Positions 1 to 6,638 of a stretch of DNA of 9,373 nucleotides are shown here, one piece after another. The position numbers were made by a program, and so were the translations under genes. Below the pieces are notes generated by a model. That model saw only the letters and a program-made list of their open reading frames with translations, did no database searches and was not told where the DNA came from. This DNA is from Ignavibacteria bacterium. GTDB lineage: Bacteria > Bacteroidota > Ignavibacteria > Ignavibacteriales > Melioribacteraceae. Numbering within the stretch: position 1 is the first letter of the stretch; every line of letters starts with the position of its first letter. The stretch spans positions 1 through 9,373 of the forward strand of contig DSBF01000505.1 of the NCBI GenBank assembly GCA_011049495.1, given 5' to 3'.

Positions 1-280
1 CTAAAGTAAAATCATCAAACGGAGTTGCATTCGGGAAAGGAAAATTACCGAGATAAAGACGTGCAATAAGAATAACTGCAACAGCACCTTTTAATGCATC
101 CAAAATTATTGTAAGAATACCATATTTCCATCCAAGTACACGGAACACATTGGTACCTCCGGCATTTCCGCTGCCATGTTCACGTATATCGATTCCTTTT
201 GCACTACGTGCAATTAATATGCTTGTAGGAATTGAACCGACAAGGTAAGCTAATATTACTATGATAATTAGATTTAACAT
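1..280 (-). CDS. plsY: Glycerol-3-phosphate acyltransferase PlsY (3' end beyond window)
   Basis: This is the N-terminal 93 residues of PlsY, the integral membrane enzyme that moves an acyl group from acyl-phosphate to glycerol-3-phosphate, making lysophosphatidic acid in the first step of phospholipid synthesis. What is seen: an opening hydrophobic segment (about residues 2-13), the family's first motif GSIPTS (residues 15-20), then the glycine-rich second motif GSGNAGGTNVFR, followed by a second hydrophobic stretch with LDALKG. The family usually has GATN where this protein has GGTN, a small change. The ATG at 280-278 places the first membrane segment and GSIP at the normal distance from the start. 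No strong Shine-Dalgarno is visible, only a weak GGGAT about 10 nt upstream. The frame stays open to base 1, so about half of the protein lies outside. It follows ispD after 55 nt and may have its own promoter. Confidence 0.93.
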   Translation of the reverse strand, partial: MLNLIIIVILAYLVGSIPTSILIARSAKGIDIREHGSGNAGGTNVFRVLGWKYGILTIILDALKGAVAVILIARLYLGNFPFPNATPFDDFTL

Positions 281-302
281 CTCAATATCCCAGATATAAA
301 AA

Positions 303-333
303 CAAAGTTATATAAATGAATTTGATTTTGCAA
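303..333 (-). promoter_or_regulatory. Possible Bacteroidetes-type promoter for plsY
   Basis: On the minus strand the ispD-plsY gap contains TAACTTTG (310-303), an exact match to the Bacteroidetes -7 consensus TAnnTTTG. A TTG (333-331) lies 20 nt upstream of it, within the usual spacing for the -33 element. Transcription would begin some 15-20 nt before the plsY ATG. The gap is very AT-rich, which raises the chance of a random match, and the lineage is only inferred, so this is a tentative call. Confidence 0.35.
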
Positions 334-335
334 TC

Positions 336-1028
336 TCAAAACTTATACTCACTATCAAATATATGATGCAGTAACTCAACATCAGATTCGGTTGTTACCT
401 TAAAGTTTAAACTTGATCCTTCGACCAAGTTTACTTTTTCTCCAATGCGTGTAACAATCATAGATTCATCGGTTCCGATAAAAAGTTCATCCTCTGCTTT
501 CTGCATCGCTGTTAGTAATGTTTTATATGAAAAAATCTGCGGAGTCTGAACATAACTAATATTTTCCCGGCTAATGTAATTTATAATCGTTTCTAAACCC
601 TTTACAAGAGTATCTTTAGCTTTTATAGCAACAACGGCATTTCCTTTCTCCTTTGCTGTCATAATAGCATTATCGAGAATATTTTGAGGAAGTAAAGGGC
701 GAGCCGCATCATGAACTAATATTAAATCATCTTCATCAGCTTCTGCCGCTGTGAGGGCATTGTAGACGGAATGTTGTCTTTCTTTGCCCCCTTCAACTAT
801 TTTACTAATTTTTTTGTATCTGTATTTCGATTTTATTCTTTGAAGTAATCCATAATAATTTGGTTGAGCCGAGATAATTATTTCGTCAACATTTTTATTT
901 TTTTCAAAAACATCAAGAGTATAAGCAATTAATTCCTGTCCGCGAAAGACCATATATTGTTTTGGAATTTCACCGCCAATTCTTAAGCCGGCACCACCGG
1001 CAGGTATTATTGCAATTACTTTGCTCAT
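336..1028 (-). CDS. ispD: 2-C-methyl-D-erythritol 4-phosphate cytidylyltransferase
   Basis: IspD couples CTP with 2-C-methyl-D-erythritol 4-phosphate to give CDP-methylerythritol, the third step of the MEP pathway to isoprenoid precursors; it is cytosolic. The 230-residue length is normal for a stand-alone IspD, with no fused IspF domain. Seen in order: the CTP-binding loop PAGGAGLRIG (9-18) with PKQY (22-25, Lys23), GGKERQHSVYNAL (80-92), HDAARP (106-111), Arg154 just before QTPQ (161-164), and NFKVT with Lys210. These match the lysine, arginine and aspartate residues known to be important in E. coli IspD. Related cytidylyltransferases (TarI, KdsB) are less likely given QTPQ and NFKVT. The ATG at 1028-1026 shares its first base with the queA stop (TAATG), and there is no clear Shine-Dalgarno, so translation probably depends on coupling to queA. 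Confidence 0.95.
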   Translation of the reverse strand: MSKVIAIIPAGGAGLRIGGEIPKQYMVFRGQELIAYTLDVFEKNKNVDEIIISAQPNYYGLLQRIKSKYRYKKISKIVEGGKERQHSVYNALTAAEADEDDLILVHDAARPLLPQNILDNAIMTAKEKGNAVVAIKAKDTLVKGLETIINYISRENISYVQTPQIFSYKTLLTAMQKAEDELFIGTDESMIVTRIGEKVNLVEGSSLNFKVTTESDVELLHHIFDSEYKF

Positions 1029-2065
1029 TATACTATCAACATTGCATCCCCATAACTGAGGAATCTATAACCATCTTTAAGTGCTTTTTTATAGCTCTTC
1101 ATAATAAAATCATAACCGGCAAAAGCCGCAGAAAGCATTAATAAAGTTGATTCCGGTTGATGGAAATTTGTAACTAATTTTTTTGTAATCTTAAAATCAT
1201 AAGGCGGGAAGATAAATTTATCAGTCCAACCGAAATTCGGTTTACAGAAACCTTCAGCGGTTACACTGCTTTCGACGGCACGAGCCGTACTTGTTCCTAC
1301 GACAAATATATTTTTTTTACTTTCGAGAGCCTTATTAATTTCTTCGGCAGTCTCTTCGGGAATTTCAAAATATTCGGAATCCATTCTATGTTTGGTTAAA
1401 TCTTCTACTTCCACAGGCCTGAAAGTACCAAGACCAATATGCAAAATAACGGGAACAACTTTAATTCCTTTCTTCTTAATTTTTTTGATCAACTCAGGTG
1501 TGAAATGAAGCCCTGCTGTAGGTGCAGCAACAGAACCATCTTCTTTAGCAAAAATTGTTTGGTAATATTCACGATCAGCCGGTTCAACATCTCTCTTGAT
1601 ATATGGCGGAAGTGGAGTTTGACCGATTTTTTCAATTGCTTTATATATATCACCAGCATCATCGTTAAACCTAACAGTTCTACCGCGTGAAGTTGTATTA
1701 TCAATTACTTCACACCAAAGATTTTCGTTAAAATAAATTCGATTTCCAATTCTTACTTTGCGTGCTGGATCAACAATAACATCCCAGATATTTTCTTCTC
1801 GATTTAACTCTCTGAGAACAAAAACCTCGATCTTTGCATTGGTTCTTTCCTTTTTTCCGTATAGTCGAGCTTGCATTACTTTAGTCTCATTAACAACAAG
1901 GACATCACCTTTTGACATATAATCAACAATATCCTTGAAAGTTTTGTGCTCAATTTCTTGAGTTTTTCTATTAAGAACCATCAGTTTTGCCTTATCCCGT
2001 TTCTTTTCGGGATATTTTGCAATTGCAGTTTTTGGCATGTTATACTTAAAATCTGATAGCTTCAT
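1028..2065 (-). CDS. queA: S-adenosylmethionine:tRNA ribosyltransferase-isomerase
   Basis: QueA transfers and isomerises the ribosyl part of SAM onto 7-aminomethyl-7-deazaguanine in tRNA, giving epoxyqueuosine at wobble position 34 of the GUN-anticodon tRNAs (Asp, Asn, His, Tyr). At 345 residues it is close to E. coli QueA (about 356). Seen: GQTPLPPYIKR (148-158), the signature GSVAAPTAGLHF (177-188), LHIGLGTFRPV (208-218), HRMDSEYFEI (226-235), GTSTARAVES (257-266), TNFHQPESTLLML (299-311) and the C-terminal YRFLSYGDAMLI. All family blocks are present, so it should be active. The ATG has a strong Shine-Dalgarno (AGAGGAG, 2077-2071) at ideal spacing. It is the first gene after the terminator-like hairpin, and its stop overlaps the ispD start. 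No other queuosine gene is in the window. Confidence 0.97.
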   Translation of the reverse strand: MKLSDFKYNMPKTAIAKYPEKKRDKAKLMVLNRKTQEIEHKTFKDIVDYMSKGDVLVVNETKVMQARLYGKKERTNAKIEVFVLRELNREENIWDVIVDPARKVRIGNRIYFNENLWCEVIDNTTSRGRTVRFNDDAGDIYKAIEKIGQTPLPPYIKRDVEPADREYYQTIFAKEDGSVAAPTAGLHFTPELIKKIKKKGIKVVPVILHIGLGTFRPVEVEDLTKHRMDSEYFEIPEETAEEINKALESKKNIFVVGTSTARAVESSVTAEGFCKPNFGWTDKFIFPPYDFKITKKLVTNFHQPESTLLMLSAAFAGYDFIMKSYKKALKDGYRFLSYGDAMLIV

Positions 2066-2070
2066 TTATT

Positions 2071-2077
2071 CTCCTCT
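2071..2077 (-). promoter_or_regulatory. Strong ribosome binding site of queA
   Basis: AGAGGAG on the minus strand ends 5 nt before the queA ATG. It supports that start and lets queA be translated independently of the upstream dikinase gene, consistent with the hairpin separating the two. Confidence 0.8.
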
Positions 2078-2106
2078 ATATAACTAATTAAATACTGTTA
2101 AATTAA

Positions 2107-2126
2107 GGGAGGGGAAAACCCCTCCC
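2107..2126 (-). terminator. GC hairpin after ppdK, probable intrinsic terminator or attenuating stem
   Basis: Read on the minus strand, GGGAGGGG, a TTTT loop and CCCCTCCC form a perfect 8-bp all-G/C stem starting 9 nt after the ppdK stop codon. The sequence downstream is TTAATTTAACAG, T-rich but not an unbroken T run, so termination may be partial or the stem may mainly protect the 3' end of the mRNA. It lies between ppdK and queA, the only gap over 60 nt between genes in the window, and no gene ends toward it on the other strand. Confidence 0.6.
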
Positions 2127-2135
2127 CAGTATTGT

Positions 2136-4904
2136 TTATTTCTTGCTTACTTTTTTACCAGTTTTTTTTGATTTTCCTTTATCGCGTAAAGCAGCTCTTG
2201 CAGCAGCTAATCGAGCAATCGGAACGCGGAATGGCGAACAGCTTACATAATTCATTCCTACTCTGTGACAGAATTCAACTGAATCGGGATCACCGCCGTG
2301 TTCACCGCAAATACCAACTTTTAGATCTTTGTTAGTAGTTCTTCCCCTTTCTGTTCCCATCTGGACTAATGCGCCAACACCATCAAAGTCAATGCTTTCA
2401 AACGGGTCTTTAGGCAGAATATCCTGCTCAACATATTTAGGTAAGAATTTACCTGAGTCATCGCGCGATAAACCGAAAGTTGTTTGAGTCAAATCATTAG
2501 TTCCGAAACTAAAGAACTCGGCAACTTTAGCAATTTGATCAGCGGTTACAGATGCTCTTGGTAATTCAATCATTGTTCCAACTAAGTAATTTACTTTTTT
2601 ACCTTTTTCTGCAAAGACTTCTTTAGCAACTCTTCTTACAATTTGTTCTTGTAGTTTCAACTCATTAACATGACTAACTAATGGGATCATAATTTCAGGA
2701 TAAACTTTTACACCTTCTTTGGCTACATTAACTGCAGCTTCGAAAATTGCTCTTGCTTGCATTTCGGTAATTTCGGGATAGCTGATTCCTAAACGGCAAC
2801 CTCTAAATCCAAGCATAGGGTTGAATTCATGTAATGTTTCAATTTTCTCTTTTACTTTATGTGGTGAAACACCGAGTGCATTCGCAGTTTCAATTACTTC
2901 TTTTTCCGCATGAGGTAAGAATTCATGTAGAGGCGGATCTAATGTTCTAACGGTTACCGGTCTACCTTTCATTACCCTGAATATACCTTCAAAATCTTCT
3001 CTTTGGTAAGGAAGTAATTTATTTATTGCTTTGCGTCTTCCTTCTTCGGTATCGGAAAGAATCATTTCACGAACTGCTAAGATTCTGTTTTCACCAAAGA
3101 ACATGTGTTCTGTTCTGCAAAGACCAATTCCTTCGGCACCGAAAGCAATTGCGTTTGCTGATTGATCTGGTTGGTCTGCATTAGTTCTTACATTCATAGT
3201 TCTTGCTTGGTCAGCCCATTTCATTAAGTCTGCATATGTTCTGTAAACATCGGAATTTTTTGCATCCATTTCCTTTGTAATAAGTACTTGAATTACTTCA
3301 GAAGGTTTGGTCGTTAATTCACCTTCAATAACTTCACCGGTTGTTCCGTCAATTGAAATATAATCACCTTCTTTCAGAACATGTTTGGTACCTTCAACTT
3401 TCATTACACCGGCTTTGTAATCAATATTAAGGGTACCACAGCCGGCAACACAAACTTTACCCATTTGACGTGCAACTAAAGCTGCGTGGGAAGTCATTCC
3501 ACCGCGTGCAGTTAAAATACCATCAGAAGCATCCATTCCCTTAATATCTTCCGGAGAAGTTTCAACTCTAACAAGAATCACTTTATCACCTTTTGCAGCC
3601 ATTAATTCCGCATCGTGAGCTGAGAAGGCTATTTTACCGGAGGCAGCACCGGGTCCTGCATTTAACCCTTTAGCTAATAATCTTCCGTTATCAATTGCAA
3701 TTTGTTTTTCTTTCAAATCAAATATTGGACGAAGTAATTGATTTAATTGACTTGGGTCAATTCTCATTAAAGCATCTTCTTTTGAGATTAGTTTTTGACG
3801 AACCATATCAACTGCAATTTTAATTGCGGCAAAACCGGTTCTCTTGCCAACACGACATTGCAGCATCCAGAGTTTACCTTGTTGAATAGTAAACTCAATA
3901 TCAAGCATTTCTTTGTAATGCTTTTCCAATTTTAGTCTGAAGCTATCCAATTGTTTATAAACTTTCGGATCATCTTTCTTTAGATTTTCAATTGGTTCGG
4001 GAGTTCTAACGCCGGAGACTACATCTTCGCCTTGAGCATTAAATAAATATTCACCGTAGAATTTATTTTCACCTGATGCGGGGTCACGAGTAAAAGCAAC
4101 ACCTGTACCCGAATCTTCACCCATATTTCCAAACACCATTGATTGAACGTTTACCGCGGTTCCCCAATCGGCAGGAATATTATTAAGTTTTCTGTAAATA
4201 ATTGCTCTCTCATTTTGCCAGGATGCAAAAACAGCACCTATAGCACCCCACAATTGTTCCATTGGATCGGAAGGGAAATCAAATCCTTTTTTCTCTTTGA
4301 TTGCAGCTTTATATTCAGCAACCAATTCCTTTAGTTGTTCAGTTGAAAGTTCGTTGTCTTTTTCAACACCGGCTTGTTTTTTCTTTCTATCTAAGATTAC
4401 TTCAAAAGGATCATGATCGTGTTTATCTTCGGGTCTTAATCCTAATACAACATCGCCGTACATTTGAACGAATCTTCTGTAAGAATCATAAGCAAAGCGT
4501 GGGTTGTTGGTTTTCTTACTTAATGCTTCAACAGTAACATCGTTGAGACCAAGATTAAGAATAGTATCCATCATGCCGGGCATGGAAGCGCGTGAGCCTG
4601 AACGAACAGAAACTAACAGCGGGTTTTCTTTGTCGCCGAATTTAGCTCCCATTTCTTTTTCAACTTTTACAAGAGATTTAAGAACTTGGTTTTTTAACTC
4701 TTTGGGATACTTCTTTTTGTTGTTATAATAATAAGTACAAACTTCGGTTGTTATCGTAAAACCGGCGGGAACCGGTAAACCAATGTTAACCATTTCTGCA
4801 AGGTTGGCACCTTTACCACCGAGCAAGTTTTTCATATCAGCCTTACCTTCAGCACGCTTACCTCCGAAAAAGTAGACATACTTAGGAGTTCGTTTTGCAG
4901 CCAT
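2136..4904 (-). CDS. ppdK: Pyruvate, phosphate dikinase
   Basis: PPDK interconverts pyruvate + ATP + Pi with PEP + AMP + PPi in the cytosol, in the gluconeogenic direction or in PPi-using glycolysis. Domains in order: the N-terminal ATP-grasp nucleotide-binding region (GGKGANLAEM near 29-38, SVRSGSRASMPGMMDT around 99-114, QLWGAIGAVFASW 217-229); the central phosphohistidine swivel domain with GGMTSHAALVAR, where His473 is the phosphorylated residue; and the C-terminal PEP/pyruvate TIM barrel with GLCRTEHMFF (594-603), the GTMIELPRA block near 776-784, FGTNDLTQTTFG (800-811) and GICGEHGGDP, where Cys866 is the expected catalytic cysteine. The GGMTSHAA and SVRSGSRASMPGMMDT blocks separate it from PEP synthase and from PTS enzyme I. 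At 922 residues it is longer than the roughly 875 of the clostridial enzyme; part of the excess is a lysine-rich tail of about 15 residues. The ATG overlaps the lpxK stop (TAATG) and has a strong Shine-Dalgarno. Confidence 0.98.
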   Translation of the reverse strand: MAAKRTPKYVYFFGGKRAEGKADMKNLLGGKGANLAEMVNIGLPVPAGFTITTEVCTYYYNNKKKYPKELKNQVLKSLVKVEKEMGAKFGDKENPLLVSVRSGSRASMPGMMDTILNLGLNDVTVEALSKKTNNPRFAYDSYRRFVQMYGDVVLGLRPEDKHDHDPFEVILDRKKKQAGVEKDNELSTEQLKELVAEYKAAIKEKKGFDFPSDPMEQLWGAIGAVFASWQNERAIIYRKLNNIPADWGTAVNVQSMVFGNMGEDSGTGVAFTRDPASGENKFYGEYLFNAQGEDVVSGVRTPEPIENLKKDDPKVYKQLDSFRLKLEKHYKEMLDIEFTIQQGKLWMLQCRVGKRTGFAAIKIAVDMVRQKLISKEDALMRIDPSQLNQLLRPIFDLKEKQIAIDNGRLLAKGLNAGPGAASGKIAFSAHDAELMAAKGDKVILVRVETSPEDIKGMDASDGILTARGGMTSHAALVARQMGKVCVAGCGTLNIDYKAGVMKVEGTKHVLKEGDYISIDGTTGEVIEGELTTKPSEVIQVLITKEMDAKNSDVYRTYADLMKWADQARTMNVRTNADQPDQSANAIAFGAEGIGLCRTEHMFFGENRILAVREMILSDTEEGRRKAINKLLPYQREDFEGIFRVMKGRPVTVRTLDPPLHEFLPHAEKEVIETANALGVSPHKVKEKIETLHEFNPMLGFRGCRLGISYPEITEMQARAIFEAAVNVAKEGVKVYPEIMIPLVSHVNELKLQEQIVRRVAKEVFAEKGKKVNYLVGTMIELPRASVTADQIAKVAEFFSFGTNDLTQTTFGLSRDDSGKFLPKYVEQDILPKDPFESIDFDGVGALVQMGTERGRTTNKDLKVGICGEHGGDPDSVEFCHRVGMNYVSCSPFRVPIARLAAARAALRDKGKSKKTGKKVSKK

Positions 4905-5986
4905 TAATAATCCTCCTTACTTTTAATAGATTTTTTCTTTTCGAATATATTATTTAGCATTTCGCTAATTTCATTCTCTTCTTCAATTACCAATTCAATT
5001 TTCAGATAGTAGATATCAATATCATCAAACTCGTTGCTAAATGTATTAAGTTTAACCGCATCCTTTTGAGTTGTTATGACAGAATAAGAATTAGTATCGT
5101 AAAAAGCTTTTCTTATAGATTGAATTTCTTTCAAATCATAGGATTTGTGATCCATGAAATTCATTCTGTTAGTAACATCAATACCATTTTCTTTAAGAAC
5201 ATTATAAAACGAAAATGGTCTGGCAATTCCGCAAACAACCAAACTTTTTTGACCTTTGAATTCATCAATTTCATAAAATTTGTGATCTTTCACATCATAG
5301 AAACCGGTTGCTTTATAATAAGCGTGAAAAATTTTCTTTCCTTCAAAATGTTTAATTATTTTTGAAGGAATTTCTTCTTTAGCAGAAAATTTACGGTTAA
5401 CAATTATTGCATCTGCTCTTTGAGAAGAAGAAAAAGGTTCTCGCATACTGCCAACCGGAATGAGTTTCTGTTCCATTCTGCCGGCAACAATTAAAAACTT
5501 CTGCTCAAAAATCAGAATATTCAAATCACGCTTAATCCATCTGTGTTGGAATGCATCATCCAGAACAATACAATCGAGATCAAATTTGTTAATTAACCGC
5601 TGTGCTCCTTCAACTCGTTTTTCTGAAACAGCAGCAGGAACACCGCACTCTTCCGCCGCAAAATAAATTTCATCACCACTTTCATTAACGGATTTTAAGA
5701 AATTCTTTCCGTCATAAATAAGTTGGTAGCCTTTTGTATTTCTTTTATAACCACGGCTGAGAATTCCAACTTTTTTATTCATCTCTTTAAGTTTGTTGGT
5801 AATGTAAATTACAGTTGGTGTTTTACCCGCACCGCCCATAACAAGATTACCAACTGAAATTACTTTTGCATTTACTTCGTGAGATTTTAACCAGCCATTA
5901 TCAAAGAACAAGTTCCTCGTTTTAACCGCGAAGGAATAAATAACAACAAAGGGTGAAAGTAATATTTTAAGTGTTGTTCCTAACAA
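4904..5986 (-). CDS. lpxK: Tetraacyldisaccharide 4'-kinase
   Basis: LpxK phosphorylates the 4' position of the tetraacyldisaccharide-1-phosphate made by LpxB, yielding lipid IVA, at the inner face of the cytoplasmic membrane. Seen: a hydrophobic/amphipathic N-terminal helix (residues 2-23) typical of the family's membrane anchor, the Walker A loop GNLVMGGAGKTP (46-57), SRGYKR (77-82), and LDDAFQHRW (142-150), a conserved catalytic-region block. The 360-residue length is normal to slightly long. The only start that keeps the N-terminal helix is TTG at 5986-5984; I see no ATG or GTG nearby that would give a family-like N-terminus. This start lies inside the last 20 nt of the acyltransferase gene upstream, so translation is probably coupled and modest. 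The stop overlaps the ppdK start. Confidence 0.95.
   Translation of the reverse strand: MLGTTLKILLSPFVVIYSFAVKTRNLFFDNGWLKSHEVNAKVISVGNLVMGGAGKTPTVIYITNKLKEMNKKVGILSRGYKRNTKGYQLIYDGKNFLKSVNESGDEIYFAAEECGVPAAVSEKRVEGAQRLINKFDLDCIVLDDAFQHRWIKRDLNILIFEQKFLIVAGRMEQKLIPVGSMREPFSSSQRADAIIVNRKFSAKEEIPSKIIKHFEGKKIFHAYYKATGFYDVKDHKFYEIDEFKGQKSLVVCGIARPFSFYNVLKENGIDVTNRMNFMDHKSYDLKEIQSIRKAFYDTNSYSVITTQKDAVKLNTFSNEFDDIDIYYLKIELVIEEENEISEMLNNIFEKKKSIKSKEDY
4911..4918 (-). promoter_or_regulatory. Strong ribosome binding site of ppdK, inside the end of lpxK
   Basis: AAGGAGGA on the minus strand lies within the last lpxK codons, 6 nt before the ppdK ATG. It is the best Shine-Dalgarno in the window and suggests high dikinase translation relative to the TTG-started lipid A genes on the same transcript. 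Confidence 0.8.
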
Positions 5987-6638
5987 TCTTTTCTGCTTCT
6001 TTCTGTAGTTCGGTTAATTTAATTTCGCATTCTTCAATTAATTTGTTTATTTCTTCTCGCGAAGAATCTTCTCTTACATAAATCGGTTCCGAGTATACAA
6101 CCGAAACTTTACTAAAAGGTTTCGGAACTTGAAATTTATCCCAGCTTTTAAAAACAAAATTTTTATTTGATGCAGTTCCCATAAGTAATAACGGCACTGA
6201 TTTTCGATGAGCTAAAACAACTGCACCGGCTTTCATTTTGTTCGGTGGTCCGGTTGGTCCGTCGGGTGTAATGGCAAATGAGTAACCTTCATCAATTGTC
6301 TTTTCCATAATATTCAGAGCTTCCTTACCTCCGATATGACTCGAACCGCGAACAACATTATAGTTCCAATTTTTCAATAACCTGGTTAATATTTCACCAT
6401 CTTTGCTTTTACTTACCAACGCGGCAATTTTGAATTTTTTATTTACACACCAAGGAATCAACATTTTGCCATGCCAGAACGCTGTAATAAAATTTTTACC
6501 GTTTTGGGATAACTTTTTTACCGCCTCGTCATTATATATTCTAATGCGGTAAGTTTTTATAACCAGATTTACAATAAATGTAAGAACATTGAGTCCGAGA
6601 AAATTTAATATACTTTTTTTGATTTCTTTAATTTTCAT
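5967..6638 (-). CDS. DUF374 acyltransferase, probable LpxJ-like lipid A late acyltransferase
   Basis: A 223-residue protein of the DUF374 branch of the lysophospholipid acyltransferase superfamily. Numbered from the chosen ATG, it shows an N-terminal hydrophobic segment (about 12-27), FWHGKM with His56, SKSKDGEI (76-83, Asp80), RGSS (97-100) followed by GGKEAL, and TPDGPTGPP (124-132). All are hallmarks of DUF374, whose catalytic histidine sits in the WHG motif. It is known that some DUF374 proteins (LpxJ of epsilonproteobacteria) add a secondary acyl chain to lipid A. Its position between lpxB and lpxK supports the same role here, but acyl donor, acylated position and order relative to LpxK cannot be read from the sequence. 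The ATG at 6638 overlaps lpxB by 11 nt; a TTG at 6653 would add five residues and is less likely. A general lysophospholipid acyltransferase role is the alternative. Confidence 0.88.
   Translation of the reverse strand: MKIKEIKKSILNFLGLNVLTFIVNLVIKTYRIRIYNDEAVKKLSQNGKNFITAFWHGKMLIPWCVNKKFKIAALVSKSKDGEILTRLLKNWNYNVVRGSSHIGGKEALNIMEKTIDEGYSFAITPDGPTGPPNKMKAGAVVLAHRKSVPLLLMGTASNKNFVFKSWDKFQVPKPFSKVSVVYSEPIYVREDSSREEINKLIEECEIKLTELQKEAEKIVRNNT

Noticed and set aside
1439..1690. Plus-strand open frame of 83 codons
   Set aside because: It lies wholly antisense inside queA, has no recognisable domain and no Shine-Dalgarno I could support; queA is conserved through this stretch.
1489..1704. Minus-strand open frame of 71 codons in a second frame of queA
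   Set aside because: It is a frame-shifted shadow of queA; the queA frame is unbroken and conserved there, so there is no frameshift or nested gene to call.
2066..2106. Promoter for queA between the hairpin and the ribosome binding site
   Set aside because: The stretch is AT-rich, but I found neither a clear TAnnTTTG/TTG pair nor a sigma-70-type pair at proper spacing.
2132..2335. Plus-strand open frames opposite ppdK, including those near 4143-4728
   Set aside because: They are antisense shadows of a well-conserved enzyme and carry no motif or ribosome binding site.
5066..5365. Plus-strand open frame of 99 codons
   Set aside because: It is antisense to the conserved lpxK gene; its Phe/Ile-rich translation is the expected complement of Lys/Glu/Asn-rich coding.
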